DNA of 64,000 bases. Origin: Bacteroidales bacterium MB20-C3-3. Its GTDB lineage: Bacteria; Bacteroidota; Bacteroidia; Bacteroidales; UBA932. The stretch is taken from contig CP141202.1 of NCBI GenBank assembly GCA_035609245.1, forward strand, positions 620,001-684,000, read 5' to 3'. Positions 1 through 9,005 of the stretch are shown here, piece by piece. The position numbers and the translations under genes were made by a program. The notes beneath the pieces were generated by a model. The model did not search any database and was not told the DNA's origin. It worked only from the letters and a program-made list of their open reading frames with translations. Positions within the stretch are counted from its first letter, which is position 1. The number at the start of each line of letters is the position of its first letter.

Positions 1-67
1 CCTTAATAGCTTCAATGGCTACTTGCGCCTTAAACGCGGCACTGTGTTTTTTCCTGCTTGTGTTCAT
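1..67 (-). CDS. IS3-family transposase OrfA, N-terminal 22 residues (cut by window edge)
   Basis: The minus strand from 67 reads ATG and then MNTSRKKHSAAFKAQVAIEA followed by IK before the window ends. The core FKAQVAIEAI is the hallmark start of the helix-turn-helix OrfA protein of IS3-family transposons, which binds the element ends and is joined to the OrfB DDE catalytic domain by programmed frameshifting in intact copies. Only the first part is visible, so whether the copy is intact is unknown. It is too short to be called by length; recognition rests on the motif. Confidence 0.7.
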   Translation of the reverse strand, partial: MNTSRKKHSAAFKAQVAIEAIK

Positions 68-125
68 ACGAGTAAAATTAATCATTTTATTAAATTTACC
101 CAGTGGTCTGAATTTGCGGGAGTAT
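1..125 (-). mobile_element. Left-edge fragment of an IS3-family insertion sequence
   Basis: The first bases of the window, read on the minus strand, encode the beginning of an IS3-type OrfA. The stretch upstream of its start codon (68 to about 125) has no gene and would hold the promoter and terminal inverted repeat of the element. The exact end cannot be fixed because the other end of the element lies outside the window; the outer limit near 125 is a guess. It sits downstream of the tsaD stop codon, so insertion there would not break a gene visible here. Confidence 0.6.
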
Positions 126-202
126 TATATTTGAATATTCAAAACATCTTTTTTCTTAACACAAATAAAATAGTCTGCAGACAAAAAAAGAGAAATAAGA
201 AG

Positions 203-1240
203 CTACAAAAGGTAATCCATTGACCTGGAAACTGGTACAATATCAAGAGGTGATCTGTACCCGGATATATATTTATAGTATCCTGCTATTGCAATCATAG
301 CGGCGTTATCAGTAGTGAACCTTAATTCAGGAATATGGCTTCTCCATCCCCTCTCAATCCCCTCACTAATTATACGCTCTCTAAGTCCGGAATTTGCAGA
401 GACTCCTCCGGCAATTGTAATCTCATTAATACCTGTCATTACTGAAGCTTTGACAAGTTTATCCATAAGTATATCAATTAAGGTACTCTGGAAAGAGGCA
501 CATAAATCGGTTTTATTCTTATCAATAAATGCAGGATCCTCAGCGATTCTCTCTCTCAGAAAATATAGCAGAGATGTCTTGACACCGCTGAAACTATAAT
601 TCAATCCATCAACTCTGGGTTTAGAAAATTTAAAAGCAACCTTATTCCCCTCTTTTGCCAGTTTGTCAACAACAGGCCCCCCCGGGTAGCCGAGCCCCAT
701 AATTTTTGCACATTTGTCAAATGCCTCTCCCACTGCATCATCAATTGTCTCGCCAATAACAGTAAATGAAGAGTAGCTCTCAACCCTTACAATCTGAGTA
801 TGCCCGCCGGAGACTAAAAGAGAGAGAAATGGAAATGATGGCTGAGTGTTAACCTTCTTTTCAGGAACTTTTATAAAATGTGATAAAATATGCCCCTGAA
901 GATGGTTTACATCAATAACCGGAATGCCGGTTGCAATAGATAAACCCTTAGTAAATGAAGTACCAACCAGTAGTGAACCCAGCAGGCCCGGGCCTCTTGT
1001 AAAGGCGATAGCATCAATATCCCGGATTTTTACTCCTGCAATTTTTAAGGCACTGTCAACTACCGGAAGAATATTCTGCTGATGTGCCCTTGAAGCGAGT
1101 TCAGGGACTACTCCTCCATACTTCATGTGAACATCCTGATTTGACATAACATTGGAAAGCAGAAATTCATCTCTGATAACTGCTGCAGAGGTATCATCAC
1201 AAGAAGATTCAATTCCCAGAATAGTAATGCTCATTTTCAA
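203..1240 (-). CDS. tsaD: tRNA N6-adenosine threonylcarbamoyltransferase TsaD
   Basis: TsaD transfers the threonylcarbamoyl group onto A37 of ANN-decoding tRNAs to give t6A, acting in the cytoplasm with TsaB and TsaE. The 345 residues match the family length (about 340). The ASKHA-fold start GIESSCDDTS is at residues 9-18, and the metal-binding histidines are in NHLQGH (113 and 117). SGGHTQ follows near residue 144 and a GGVSANSGLRERI segment near 280. Two ATG codons (1240 and 1234) are possible starts; MSITILGIESS from 1234 looks more like the family. The gene is divergent from tamB with a very short gap. MtaB, which acts on the t6A product, is encoded about 4.5 kb away. Confidence 0.96.
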   Translation of the reverse strand: MKMSITILGIESSCDDTSAAVIRDEFLLSNVMSNQDVHMKYGGVVPELASRAHQQNILPVVDSALKIAGVKIRDIDAIAFTRGPGLLGSLLVGTSFTKGLSIATGIPVIDVNHLQGHILSHFIKVPEKKVNTQPSFPFLSLLVSGGHTQIVRVESYSSFTVIGETIDDAVGEAFDKCAKIMGLGYPGGPVVDKLAKEGNKVAFKFSKPRVDGLNYSFSGVKTSLLYFLRERIAEDPAFIDKNKTDLCASFQSTLIDILMDKLVKASVMTGINEITIAGGVSANSGLRERIISEGIERGWRSHIPELRFTTDNAAMIAIAGYYKYISGYRSPLDIVPVSRSMDYLL

Positions 1241-1296
1241 ATTTTAAAACTTTGCAAAATTGGCTTTTTTTTAACAAACTCCTTGATTTAATTGTT

Positions 1297-1304
1297 TATT
1301 TTTG
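1297..1304 (+). promoter_or_regulatory. -7 box of the tamB promoter
   Basis: TATTTTTG matches the Bacteroidota -7 consensus TAnnTTTG. I see no good TTTG at the -33 position. A transcript starting about 5 bases downstream would begin near 1309, after the upstream TTG codon at 1252 but before the ATT at 1321, which bears on the choice of tamB start. Confidence 0.5.
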
Positions 1305-1320
1305 CGCAAAAGGAGACACT

Positions 1321-4300
1321 ATTAGAATCTTAAGAAAAATATTAACTGTATTGCTCTTCCTGGTGGCTCTGGCACCGGTTGCGGCGTATGTTGCCCTGCA
1401 AATTCCTGCTATACAGACCTATTCTGCCCGTAGAGTGGCCTCTGTACTCTCTGAAAAATTTAGTGCCGATGTTTCTATTGGAAGGGTCTATTACATCTTT
1501 TTTAACAAGCTCATTGTAAATGATTTCCACATTCTATATTCAGAGAAGGATACACTGGTCAATTGCGATAAACTATCCGTTTCAATATCAGCTACAGACC
1601 TGATAATGAATTCAGAAATAACTCTTAAAAGACTTCATTTACACGACGGGATAATAAATTTGGTCAACGAAACAGATTCATCAACAAACCTTTCTCGCAT
1701 TTTCAATTTTAAAAAAGAGAAAAATGACACATCTGGTTTTAAACTTCCCGATTTCATTGCAGGAGAGGTTAAACTTCACAATTTCAGATTTAGTTACAGA
1801 AACCCTTATTCCGGAACAGAGACTAAAGATGGAGTGATAAATTTTTCCAACTTATATTTAAATAAAATCAATATTCATATAAGAGGTATCGAATCTCACA
1901 GTGATACCCTATACGCAGAGGTTAAGAATATATCATTTGAAGAGAGAAGTGGTTTCAATATAAAAAGTTTACAAGCCTCACTTAAATTCACATCTAATAA
2001 TATTTTGCTGAGTGAGCTTGATATAGCTGAAAGTAATTCTCGGCTCACAGCACATAGCTTTAGTATGGGGTTCAACTCTTTTAAAGATTTCTCATCATTT
2101 ACAACAAGCGTAAGGATGGAATCTGATTTTGACAAAGCTTTTCTTGACTTTGTCACACTATCCAAGTTTGCACCATCACTAAGTAAAAACAGACTCTCCT
2201 TCTATATAACTGGTTTGGTAAGTGGAACATTGTCAAACCTAAAAACTGACAATTTAAAAATCTCATCCCGGTCAGGGCTCACCTATCTTGACATTAAAGC
2301 AAGAATATCAGGATTGCCGGTAGCTGATGAGACGATGGCATTTGTAGATGTAGAATACTGTACAACAACATCAAATGATATTGCACAGATTGTTGCTTCA
2401 ATAAACAGCACCCGCCCGGCAAAGTTTTTCTCTAACCTCTCTCCTCTTGTTAAATACAACTTTAGGGGAAGGCTGGCAGGACTGCTTGACGATTTTGTTG
2501 CAAATGGAAATATTACAACAAATATTGGAAATATATATATGGATGTATTGCTAAAAGGCAATGAAAAGCAGGGAGGAGTTTATCTTCAGGGAAATCTCAG
2601 GGCAAATGAGTTCAATGTTGGATCTCTTATAAAGAGTAAAGAGCCTGGCAGGCTCACCTTCAACAGCACTATGACAGCCCTGCTTAAGGAGGAGACAAAA
2701 GGGGGAAATGAGTTTTATATTGACAGTATATCTGTAAAATTGCTCGAATTCAATAATTATCCATATACAAACATCAGTGCTACCGGAAGTTATTTAAATG
2801 ACAGATTTGACGGAAAGATTATTTGTCACGACCCAAATCTGGATTTCCTATTTCAGGGAATAGCCGGACTCTCTTCAAAGAGTGATTCATATTATGATTT
2901 CTATGCAGATGTCATGTATGCAAATCTCTTTAACCTGAATCTTGATAAAAGGGATTCTGTATCCTCTGCAAGCCTGAGGACACTTGCAAAATTTACACAG
3001 AAGATTAGCGGCGAGATTCTGGGTGATATACAGGTAAGAGATATGGAGTACACAAACAGCAACGGGAAATTTGACATTGGTGACATATTTGTAAAATCAA
3101 GCTCAGGAAGAGATATTTATGAGGCCTCCCTATCATCATCCTTTGCCAGAGCTACATACAAAGGGAGTCATTTTATAGACCGGTTCATAACAAGACTGAC
3201 AGAGGATTTGATATATAAGCATATTCCAAATCTTGATTCAAGAGATGAAGAGGAGTTGGCAAAGAGAGGTGATAACAGAGGAAGTTATAATCTCAATCTT
3301 ATTTTATCAGATACAAGATCAATTTCACAACTTCTTCTTCCTGGTTTCTTTATCTCCCCCGGAAGTAAATTAGACATCAATATAGCAAACGAAGGACCTG
3401 TGAAGATTAATCTCTTCTCAGGGACAGCCGGCTATATGTCAAATATTGCCAATACCATCAATATATCTGCCACTTCAGGAGAGGAGGGTGCTACAGCATT
3501 AATTAAGGCAGACCGAATAAAATCAGGTGGTCTGGAGATTAACAATCTAATGGCAGATGCAGAAGGGGTGAACAACTCAATTGGGCTTAGAATAGAATAT
3601 AGCAATCAGACAAAACTTAAAAACAGTCTCTTGTTTGACTCAGATATATTTATAGGAAAAGGGGCTGACAATAAAAGTAATCTTTTCACCATAAACATAA
3701 ACCCCTCTGAGCTTTACTTTAATGATTACAAATGGATTCTGGATAAATCTTCCGTTACAATCTCAGATTCTCTTTACAGCATAAAATCTTTTCTTGCCCA
3801 CAATAACAAACAGCTACTTCATATTGATGGGACAATCTCTGATAATCCTGACGATTCACTCACTCTCTCCATGGCAAACCTGGACATCTCCCCTCTTAAC
3901 TACTTTATAAATGGGGGACTGGGTGTAGAGGGCCTGTTCACCGGCAAAGCAACAGTTACATCCCTTTATTCAAACCCCAGAATCCTTGTCAATATAACAG
4001 GAGATAGTGTCAGGGTAAACAAAGCAAATGTTGGAGAGTTAGATTTATACAGCGAATGGGACAACTCCAGGCAGATATTCAATCTAATGGCGAGAAGCAG
4101 GTTGGAGGGGTCAATCCCGATGTATGCTACCGGGACTCTCTCTCCTTCAAAAAACTATCTTGACTTAAGTGCAAACCTTGACAGATTTCAGGTTAAATAT
4201 TTTGAACCATTCCTCGATGATATAATTGGAGAGTCATCCGGCTCTCTATCAGGACTTCTCAGGTTAAACGGCACAATGGACAGATTGGTATTGTCAAGCA

Positions 4301-5790
4301 GCAGGGGTATGCTTAATAATGTCGGATTCACTGTGCTTTTCACAAAAGTTCCATATATACTTAACGGGCCCTTCTCAATTGAAGAGAGCAAACTGATTGT
4401 TGAAAATGCAACAATCAAGGACAGAGCAGGAAATAGTGGCAGAGTTAACGGGGGCCTAAGCTTTCCATACTTTAGTAATATTGCTTTTAACACAAAAATT
4501 GATTTTTCTAATCTGGAGTGCATAAATACAACTGAAAAAGATAACGAGAACTTTTACGGATTGGCTTACGGAACAGGAAATATATCTATTACCGGACCCG
4601 TTCAAAAAATACTGATGGATATATCTGTCACAACAAACAGAAATACAGCAATCCATATACCTCTTCCAAACACATCTGTAGCTTCAAGAACAAACCTGCT
4701 AAGTTTTGTTGCCCCTCCTGAGGAGAAGATAGAGAACGAGTATTATAACGAGTATGGCTATGTAATACCTGTAAAGAGTAAGGATGAAAAGAGATCTTCT
4801 GAACTGGAGGTCAAACTTAAAACCAGAGTCAATACAGATGCGGAATTGCTGATTGAGATTGATAAATCTGTAGGGGATGTTATCAGAAGTTACGGAAACG
4901 GGTTAGTTAACATTGATGTTAATCCTTCCAGGGATATTTTCACTGTTCACGGAGACTACATTATTAACAGGGGATTCTACACATTTGTTCTTCAAGGGAT
5001 ATTTAAAAGAGATTTTAGTATTAAGGATGGTGGTAACCTCTCATTTAACGGAGATATTCTTAAAACGAGACTAGATCTTACTGCCATTTATAACACTAAG
5101 GCATCTGTAAATACCCTTATTGCCGATACAAGCTCCGTAAGCAACAGAAGGAATGTTGAGTGTTCAATCACGATGCAGGGCGAACTGCTCAATCCAAGAC
5201 TGGGATTTGGTATAAACATACCGGATATAGATCCATCTACCAAAGCAAGGGTGGATGCTGCCCTGAACACAGATGACAAAGTTGTAAAACAGGTAATGTC
5301 TCTTCTCGTATCCGGAAGTTTTATTCCTGACATTCAATCCAGCATTGTAAATAACTCCACTCTCCTCTATTCCAATGCCACAGAGGTTCTTTCCAATCAG
5401 ATAAACAACATTTTCAATCAATTGGACATACCTCTTGACTTCAGCTTTAACTATCAGCCGGGACAAAACGGAAGAGATATATTTGACGCTGCTATTTCTG
5501 CTCAGCTCTTTGATAACAGGGTTATTGTGAATGGTAATATTGGCAGTTCCAGGTATACCAATCAGAATAGTGATGTTGTTGGTGACATTGATGTTGAGAT
5601 AAAACTGGACGATAAAGGCAGATTCCGGGCTAAGGCATTTTCTCACTCGGCAGATCAATACTCAAACTATCTTGATAATAGCCAGCGAAGCGGTGTAGGC
5701 CTTGTTTACCAGGAGGAATTTAACTCATTCCGTGAACTATTCAACAGACTCTTCAGAAGCAAAAAAAAGAGAGAAAAAGTTACTAAATAA
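1321..5790 (+). CDS. tamB: Translocation/assembly module TamB-like protein
   Basis: TamB-family proteins are long inner-membrane-anchored periplasmic beta-rich proteins that bridge to the outer membrane and serve in outer-membrane protein or lipid transport. From the ATT at 1321 the protein has about 1489 residues. It opens with RILRKILTVLLFLVALAPVA, a basic segment plus one membrane anchor. A long body of repetitive beta strands follows, and the last 350 or so residues resemble the conserved TamB (DUF490) C-terminal domain, ending with a basic KKKREK tail. No ATG lies near the anchor. The in-frame TTG at 1252 falls before the -7 box at 1297 and would add a non-basic prefix, whereas ATT at 1321 follows AGGAGA (1311-1316). 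The 3' end overlaps the convergent mtaB by 8 bases. Family is secure; the start is inferred. Confidence 0.88.
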   Translation: MRILRKILTVLLFLVALAPVAAYVALQIPAIQTYSARRVASVLSEKFSADVSIGRVYYIFFNKLIVNDFHILYSEKDTLVNCDKLSVSISATDLIMNSEITLKRLHLHDGIINLVNETDSSTNLSRIFNFKKEKNDTSGFKLPDFIAGEVKLHNFRFSYRNPYSGTETKDGVINFSNLYLNKINIHIRGIESHSDTLYAEVKNISFEERSGFNIKSLQASLKFTSNNILLSELDIAESNSRLTAHSFSMGFNSFKDFSSFTTSVRMESDFDKAFLDFVTLSKFAPSLSKNRLSFYITGLVSGTLSNLKTDNLKISSRSGLTYLDIKARISGLPVADETMAFVDVEYCTTTSNDIAQIVASINSTRPAKFFSNLSPLVKYNFRGRLAGLLDDFVANGNITTNIGNIYMDVLLKGNEKQGGVYLQGNLRANEFNVGSLIKSKEPGRLTFNSTMTALLKEETKGGNEFYIDSISVKLLEFNNYPYTNISATGSYLNDRFDGKIICHDPNLDFLFQGIAGLSSKSDSYYDFYADVMYANLFNLNLDKRDSVSSASLRTLAKFTQKISGEILGDIQVRDMEYTNSNGKFDIGDIFVKSSSGRDIYEASLSSSFARATYKGSHFIDRFITRLTEDLIYKHIPNLDSRDEEELAKRGDNRGSYNLNLILSDTRSISQLLLPGFFISPGSKLDINIANEGPVKINLFSGTAGYMSNIANTINISATSGEEGATALIKADRIKSGGLEINNLMADAEGVNNSIGLRIEYSNQTKLKNSLLFDSDIFIGKGADNKSNLFTININPSELYFNDYKWILDKSSVTISDSLYSIKSFLAHNNKQLLHIDGTISDNPDDSLTLSMANLDISPLNYFINGGLGVEGLFTGKATVTSLYSNPRILVNITGDSVRVNKANVGELDLYSEWDNSRQIFNLMARSRLEGSIPMYATGTLSPSKNYLDLSANLDRFQVKYFEPFLDDIIGESSGSLSGLLRLNGTMDRLVLSSSRGMLNNVGFTVLFTKVPYILNGPFSIEESKLIVENATIKDRAGNSGRVNGGLSFPYFSNIAFNTKIDFSNLECINTTEKDNENFYGLAYGTGNISITGPVQKILMDISVTTNRNTAIHIPLPNTSVASRTNLLSFVAPPEEKIENEYYNEYGYVIPVKSKDEKRSSELEVKLKTRVNTDAELLIEIDKSVGDVIRSYGNGLVNIDVNPSRDIFTVHGDYIINRGFYTFVLQGIFKRDFSIKDGGNLSFNGDILKTRLDLTAIYNTKASVNTLIADTSSVSNRRNVECSITMQGELLNPRLGFGINIPDIDPSTKARVDAALNTDDKVVKQVMSLLVSGSFIPDIQSSIVNNSTLLYSNATEVLSNQINNIFNQLDIPLDFSFNYQPGQNGRDIFDAAISAQLFDNRVIVNGNIGSSRYTNQNSDVVGDIDVEIKLDDKGRFRAKAFSHSADQYSNYLDNSQRSGVGLVYQEEFNSFRELFNRLFRSKKKREKVTK

Positions 5791-7063
5791 CTACATCACA
5801 AATCTTCCCTATCAATGTCCTGTCATAGGGGGTCTCTATTCTAATATAGTTTCCTGTATAACCAAACATCTTACCACCCTTTACAGTGCTTTCATAGAGC
5901 ACTTTCTCATCCCTTCCCCTGTTTTTTTCAACAAAACTATTGTAAAGAGAGTCAGAGAGGGCTGTTAATCTCTCTACCCGCTGGTGTTTTTCGCTCTCTG
6001 CAACCTGTCCGTTAAATCCGGCGGCAGGGGTGTTAGCCCTTTTTGAATAGGGAAAAACATGGAGAAATGATGGTGACACTCTCTTCAGAAAGTTGTAAGT
6101 CTCCTCAAACTCCTCATCTCCTTCACCAGGAAAACCTACAATAACATCTATTCCCAGAAATGCATAGGGCATTTTTTCTCTAATCAGCTCTATCCTCTCT
6201 TCAAAAAGTCCTGTATTATAGCGTCTTCTCATTAAAGCAAGAATTTTGTCGCTTCCGCTCTGCAGCGGGATATGGAAATGTGGGAGGAATTTACTTCCGG
6301 ATGATATCCAGTCGATAATCTCGGGAGTTATAAGATTGGGCTCTATAGATGATATTCTGTATCGTTCAATACCCTCGACACTATCAAGCCTTTTTATCAG
6401 ATCAATAAACCTCTCTCCGGTAGTTTTTCCAAAGTCCCCTGTATTAACACCTGTAAGCACCACCTCTTTAATCCCTCTGCCGGCTATTTCAGAGGCCTCT
6501 TTTACTATAAAATCAATTGTATGATTTCTGCTTTTTCCCCTTGCAAGTGGGATTGTACAATATGAGCAGTTGTAGTCACATCCATCCTGGACTTTAAGAA
6601 AGGATCTTGTTCTGTCATCAGATGAGTATGCAGGGAAGATTGTCTCAATGTTTGAGATTTCGCATGAGAAAGCCTTAGGGGCCGGTTTTGTTCCTGATTT
6701 ATCTCTTAAATCAGAGACTCTCATAAAGAGATTCTGCTTTTGATCAGCACCTAGCACCAGATCAACACCCTCAATATCTAGTATTTCCTGAGGCTTAAGC
6801 TGAGCATAGCATCCGGTTACAGCAACTATCGCCTCCGGATTTTGTTTGTGCAGCTTTCTTATAGCATTCCGGCATTTCTTGTCAGCATGCTCTGTTACCG
6901 AACATGTATTGATAACATATATATCGGCCTCTTTTCCGGAAGGTACCTTCTCAAATCCGTGTTCTACAAACTGCCTCGCTATAGATGAGGTCTCAGAATA
7001 GTTCAATTTGCAACCAAGTGTAAGAAAAGCTACCCGGTTGCCTCTGTTTTCATTCATCTCCAT
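5783..7063 (-). CDS. mtaB: tRNA (t6A37) methylthiotransferase MtaB
   Basis: MtaB is a radical SAM enzyme that converts t6A37 to ms2t6A in tRNA. The 426 residues show the N-terminal MTTase domain with its three cluster cysteines (C18 in TLGCKLNYSE, C54 in INTCSV, C85 in VTGCYAQL) and the radical SAM CxxxCxxC at C162, C166 and C169 (GCDYNCSYCTIPLARG). A short TRAM-like end follows. It shares the region with tsaD, whose product is its substrate, and leads a run with folB and the RsmI-like gene, 3 bases downstream of folB. MiaB and RimO are the nearest relatives; the KLNYSE motif favours MtaB over both. Confidence 0.93.
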   Translation of the reverse strand: MEMNENRGNRVAFLTLGCKLNYSETSSIARQFVEHGFEKVPSGKEADIYVINTCSVTEHADKKCRNAIRKLHKQNPEAIVAVTGCYAQLKPQEILDIEGVDLVLGADQKQNLFMRVSDLRDKSGTKPAPKAFSCEISNIETIFPAYSSDDRTRSFLKVQDGCDYNCSYCTIPLARGKSRNHTIDFIVKEASEIAGRGIKEVVLTGVNTGDFGKTTGERFIDLIKRLDSVEGIERYRISSIEPNLITPEIIDWISSGSKFLPHFHIPLQSGSDKILALMRRRYNTGLFEERIELIREKMPYAFLGIDVIVGFPGEGDEEFEETYNFLKRVSPSFLHVFPYSKRANTPAAGFNGQVAESEKHQRVERLTALSDSLYNSFVEKNRGRDEKVLYESTVKGGKMFGYTGNYIRIETPYDRTLIGKICDVVI

Positions 7064-7066
7064 TGA

Positions 7067-7438
7067 TTAGTATGATATGGTTACTCTGGATGCCTCAACT
7101 TTGCCTCCTATTGGCGGATTCATCTTGGCAACAGAAATTGTTGCCTTTTGTATCTGCGGAAAAGTTGTTTTAGCTCTTTTAATAACTCTTAAAGCTACAT
7201 TCTCCAGCAACTTAGAAGGAATTTCCATCTCCTCTTTAATGATGGTGTACAAATCCTGATAGTTAAGCGCATCCTCAAGTCTGTCCGACTCTCCGGCTTC
7301 ATAAACATCGCATTCGGCAGAAAAGTTCACGATGAATTTGTTCCCAATAATTTGCTCCTCGCGGAAATGTCCGTGATATGCATAAAATTCCATGTTCACC
7401 AACTCTACCAATGATCTTTGAATATCCTCTTTTTTCAT
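7067..7438 (-). CDS. folB: Dihydroneopterin aldolase FolB
   Basis: FolB cleaves 7,8-dihydroneopterin to 6-hydroxymethyl-dihydropterin and glycolaldehyde in folate synthesis. The 123 residues match the usual 115-125. MEFYAYHGHFREEQIIGNKF near residues 16-35 carries the family YGYHG-type signature, and a KMNPPIGGKV segment lies near the C-terminus with the conserved proline-rich loop. Its ATG overlaps the stop of the upstream RsmI-like gene by four bases, and mtaB starts three bases after its own stop, so the three genes look cotranscribed. Confidence 0.93.
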   Translation of the reverse strand: MKKEDIQRSLVELVNMEFYAYHGHFREEQIIGNKFIVNFSAECDVYEAGESDRLEDALNYQDLYTIIKEEMEIPSKLLENVALRVIKRAKTTFPQIQKATISVAKMNPPIGGKVEASRVTISY

Positions 7439-8139
7439 AATATAAATACACAGGGTTTTTTATTAAGATCAGGCCTCTCTGCCCTCCACTGAGATATTGT
7501 TCTAGTTACAACAAATGAATCTGGCAATGTAATATTTGCAGCAATACACAATTTTGTGTTTGAAGAGCAAACATCAAGAATATCAGAAAGTATTGAGTTA
7601 TTTCTATATGGAGTCTCAATAAAAATCTGGCTGGCTCCTGTTGAGAGAGAGAGAGACTCAAGTTTTTTTATAGCTGTCCTTCTCACTTCAGATTTAACAG
7701 GAAGATAGCCATGAAAATGGAAAGACTGACCATTCATTCCGGAACCGGCAAGTGCCAGAATTATTGATGATGGACCGCTCATTGGAATTACCCTGATCCC
7801 TCTGCTATGCGCAAGCGCAACCAATGAGGAGCCTGGATCTGCCACGGCAGGAATTCCTGCCTCACTTAACAGCCCTGCATCATTTCCGTCCAAAAGGACT
7901 TTTATATAATTCTCAATTTGATCCTCTTTTGTGTGTTCATTAAGCTCATACAGGTTGAGACTCTCAACAGAGCCTTTGTGACCTGCAGCCGAAAGAAATC
8001 TTCGGCCACTCCTTAGCTCCTCTACAAAAAAGTGGGTTAGGCCGGGAATAACTCTTAATACTCCCTGGGGAATAACTTCATTAAGTTCCATACTTCCCAG
8101 AGGGGTTGGAATAAGATATAGTACTCCACTACTCTGCAT
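7435..8139 (-). CDS. RsmI-like tetrapyrrole-methylase-family SAM methyltransferase
   Basis: This belongs to the SAM-dependent tetrapyrrole methylase fold that includes RsmI, which 2'-O-methylates C1402 of 16S rRNA. The 234 residues begin with LYLIPTPLG, the RsmI-like opening, then EAGIPAVADPGSSLV near residue 115, IPMSGPSSIILALAGSGMNG near 140 and FIETPYRNN near 175. It is shorter than E. coli RsmI (about 286) because the C-terminal part is missing; Bacteroidota often encode such a short paralogue as well as true RsmI, so rRNA as substrate is likely but unproven. It heads the leftward operon with folB and mtaB. Confidence 0.85.
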   Translation of the reverse strand: MQSSGVLYLIPTPLGSMELNEVIPQGVLRVIPGLTHFFVEELRSGRRFLSAAGHKGSVESLNLYELNEHTKEDQIENYIKVLLDGNDAGLLSEAGIPAVADPGSSLVALAHSRGIRVIPMSGPSSIILALAGSGMNGQSFHFHGYLPVKSEVRRTAIKKLESLSLSTGASQIFIETPYRNNSILSDILDVCSSNTKLCIAANITLPDSFVVTRTISQWRAERPDLNKKPCVFIL

Positions 8140-8150
8140 CTTTTTTTTCG

Positions 8151-8158
8151 CAAAGGTA
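8151..8158 (-). promoter_or_regulatory. -7 box for the RsmI-like/folB/mtaB operon
   Basis: On the minus strand the bases read TACCTTTG, a full match to TAnnTTTG, 12 bases upstream of the RsmI-like ATG. No clear -33 TTTG is present. A weaker plus-strand TACCTTTA (8170-8177) lies before the divergent hydrolase. Confidence 0.45.
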
Positions 8159-8181
8159 TGAAAATTTTGTACCTTTAGGGA

Positions 8182-8988
8182 ATGGAAGAGTTCAACACTG
8201 CAAGGCTCTCTTTTCTTGGAACCGGTACATCGCAGGGAGTTCCTGTTATAGGCTGCGAGTGTAAAGTATGTAAATCAGAGAATTCAAAAGACAAAAGACT
8301 CAGATCATCAGTTCTGATAGAGTATTTGGGATTCAAAATTTTAATTGACGCAGGACCGGATTTCAGGCAGCAGCTTTTGAGAGTTAAGATTAAAAATCTT
8401 GATGCAATCCTTTTAACGCATGAACACAAGGATCATACAGGGGGGCTTGATGATGTAAGGGCATTCAATTACATTAACGGCAGGGCACTTCCCATTTATT
8501 GCGAGGAGAGAGTTCTAAGGTCGCTGGAGAAGGAGTATTCATATGTTTTTGAAGAGAACAGATACCCCGGTGTCCCTGAGTTTGACATAAGAGTTATTGA
8601 TGAGAACATATTTGAAATAAAGAGAGAGAATGGCAGATCAGGAGAACCTGGTGTGAAAGTTATTCCGGTAAGGGTAAGTCACTATAAACTACCTATTTTG
8701 GGGTTTAGAATAGGAGATATCACCTACATAACAGATGCAAATAAAATTGAAGATAAAAGCTACAAACTTCTTGAGGGGTCAAAAATCCTGGTCCTAAATA
8801 CAGTCAGACACGCAAAGCACATATCTCACTTTAGTCTTGCTGAGGCCATTGAGGTAGCAAAAAAGGCAGGAGCTGAAAGAACCTTTCTTACACACTTATC
8901 TCATCAGATTGGAACCCACGAAGAGCTCTCTGCTGAGTTACCACCCGGTATATTTGCATCTTACGACGGTCTTACTGTTGAGATCTGA
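8182..8988 (+). CDS. PhnP-like MBL-fold metal-dependent hydrolase
   Basis: A metallo-beta-lactamase-fold hydrolase of the PhnP/LipB-neighbour type. The 268 residues start with SFLGTGTSQGVPVIGCECKV, whose cysteines (C25, C27, C30) form the structural zinc site seen in PhnP. The active-site motif THEHKDH gives H80, H82, D84 and H85, and further ligands are probable in RVSHYKLP, ITDAN and THLSHQIG. PhnP itself is a cyclic phosphodiesterase, but the natural substrate of the Bacteroidota members is not known to me. It is divergent from the RsmI-like operon and followed after 17 bases by the TIGR01777 gene. Confidence 0.87.
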   Translation: MEEFNTARLSFLGTGTSQGVPVIGCECKVCKSENSKDKRLRSSVLIEYLGFKILIDAGPDFRQQLLRVKIKNLDAILLTHEHKDHTGGLDDVRAFNYINGRALPIYCEERVLRSLEKEYSYVFEENRYPGVPEFDIRVIDENIFEIKRENGRSGEPGVKVIPVRVSHYKLPILGFRIGDITYITDANKIEDKSYKLLEGSKILVLNTVRHAKHISHFSLAEAIEVAKKAGAERTFLTHLSHQIGTHEELSAELPPGIFASYDGLTVEI

Positions 8989-9005
8989 TTAAAATATTAA
9001 CATTT

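Noticed and set aside
1252-1320. TTG at 1252 as tamB start
   Set aside because: It precedes the -7 box at 1297-1304 and lacks a ribosome site; the extra residues do not look like part of the membrane anchor.
5164-5658. 164-codon open frame antisense to the tamB 3' end
   Set aside because: No domain or signal recognisable, and tamB coding on the other strand is clear; explained as a shadow frame.
7645-7668. GAGAGA simple repeats (also near 39330 and elsewhere)
   Set aside because: They are in coding sequence and follow from frequent Arg AGA and Glu GAG codons; no phase-variable tract is convincing.
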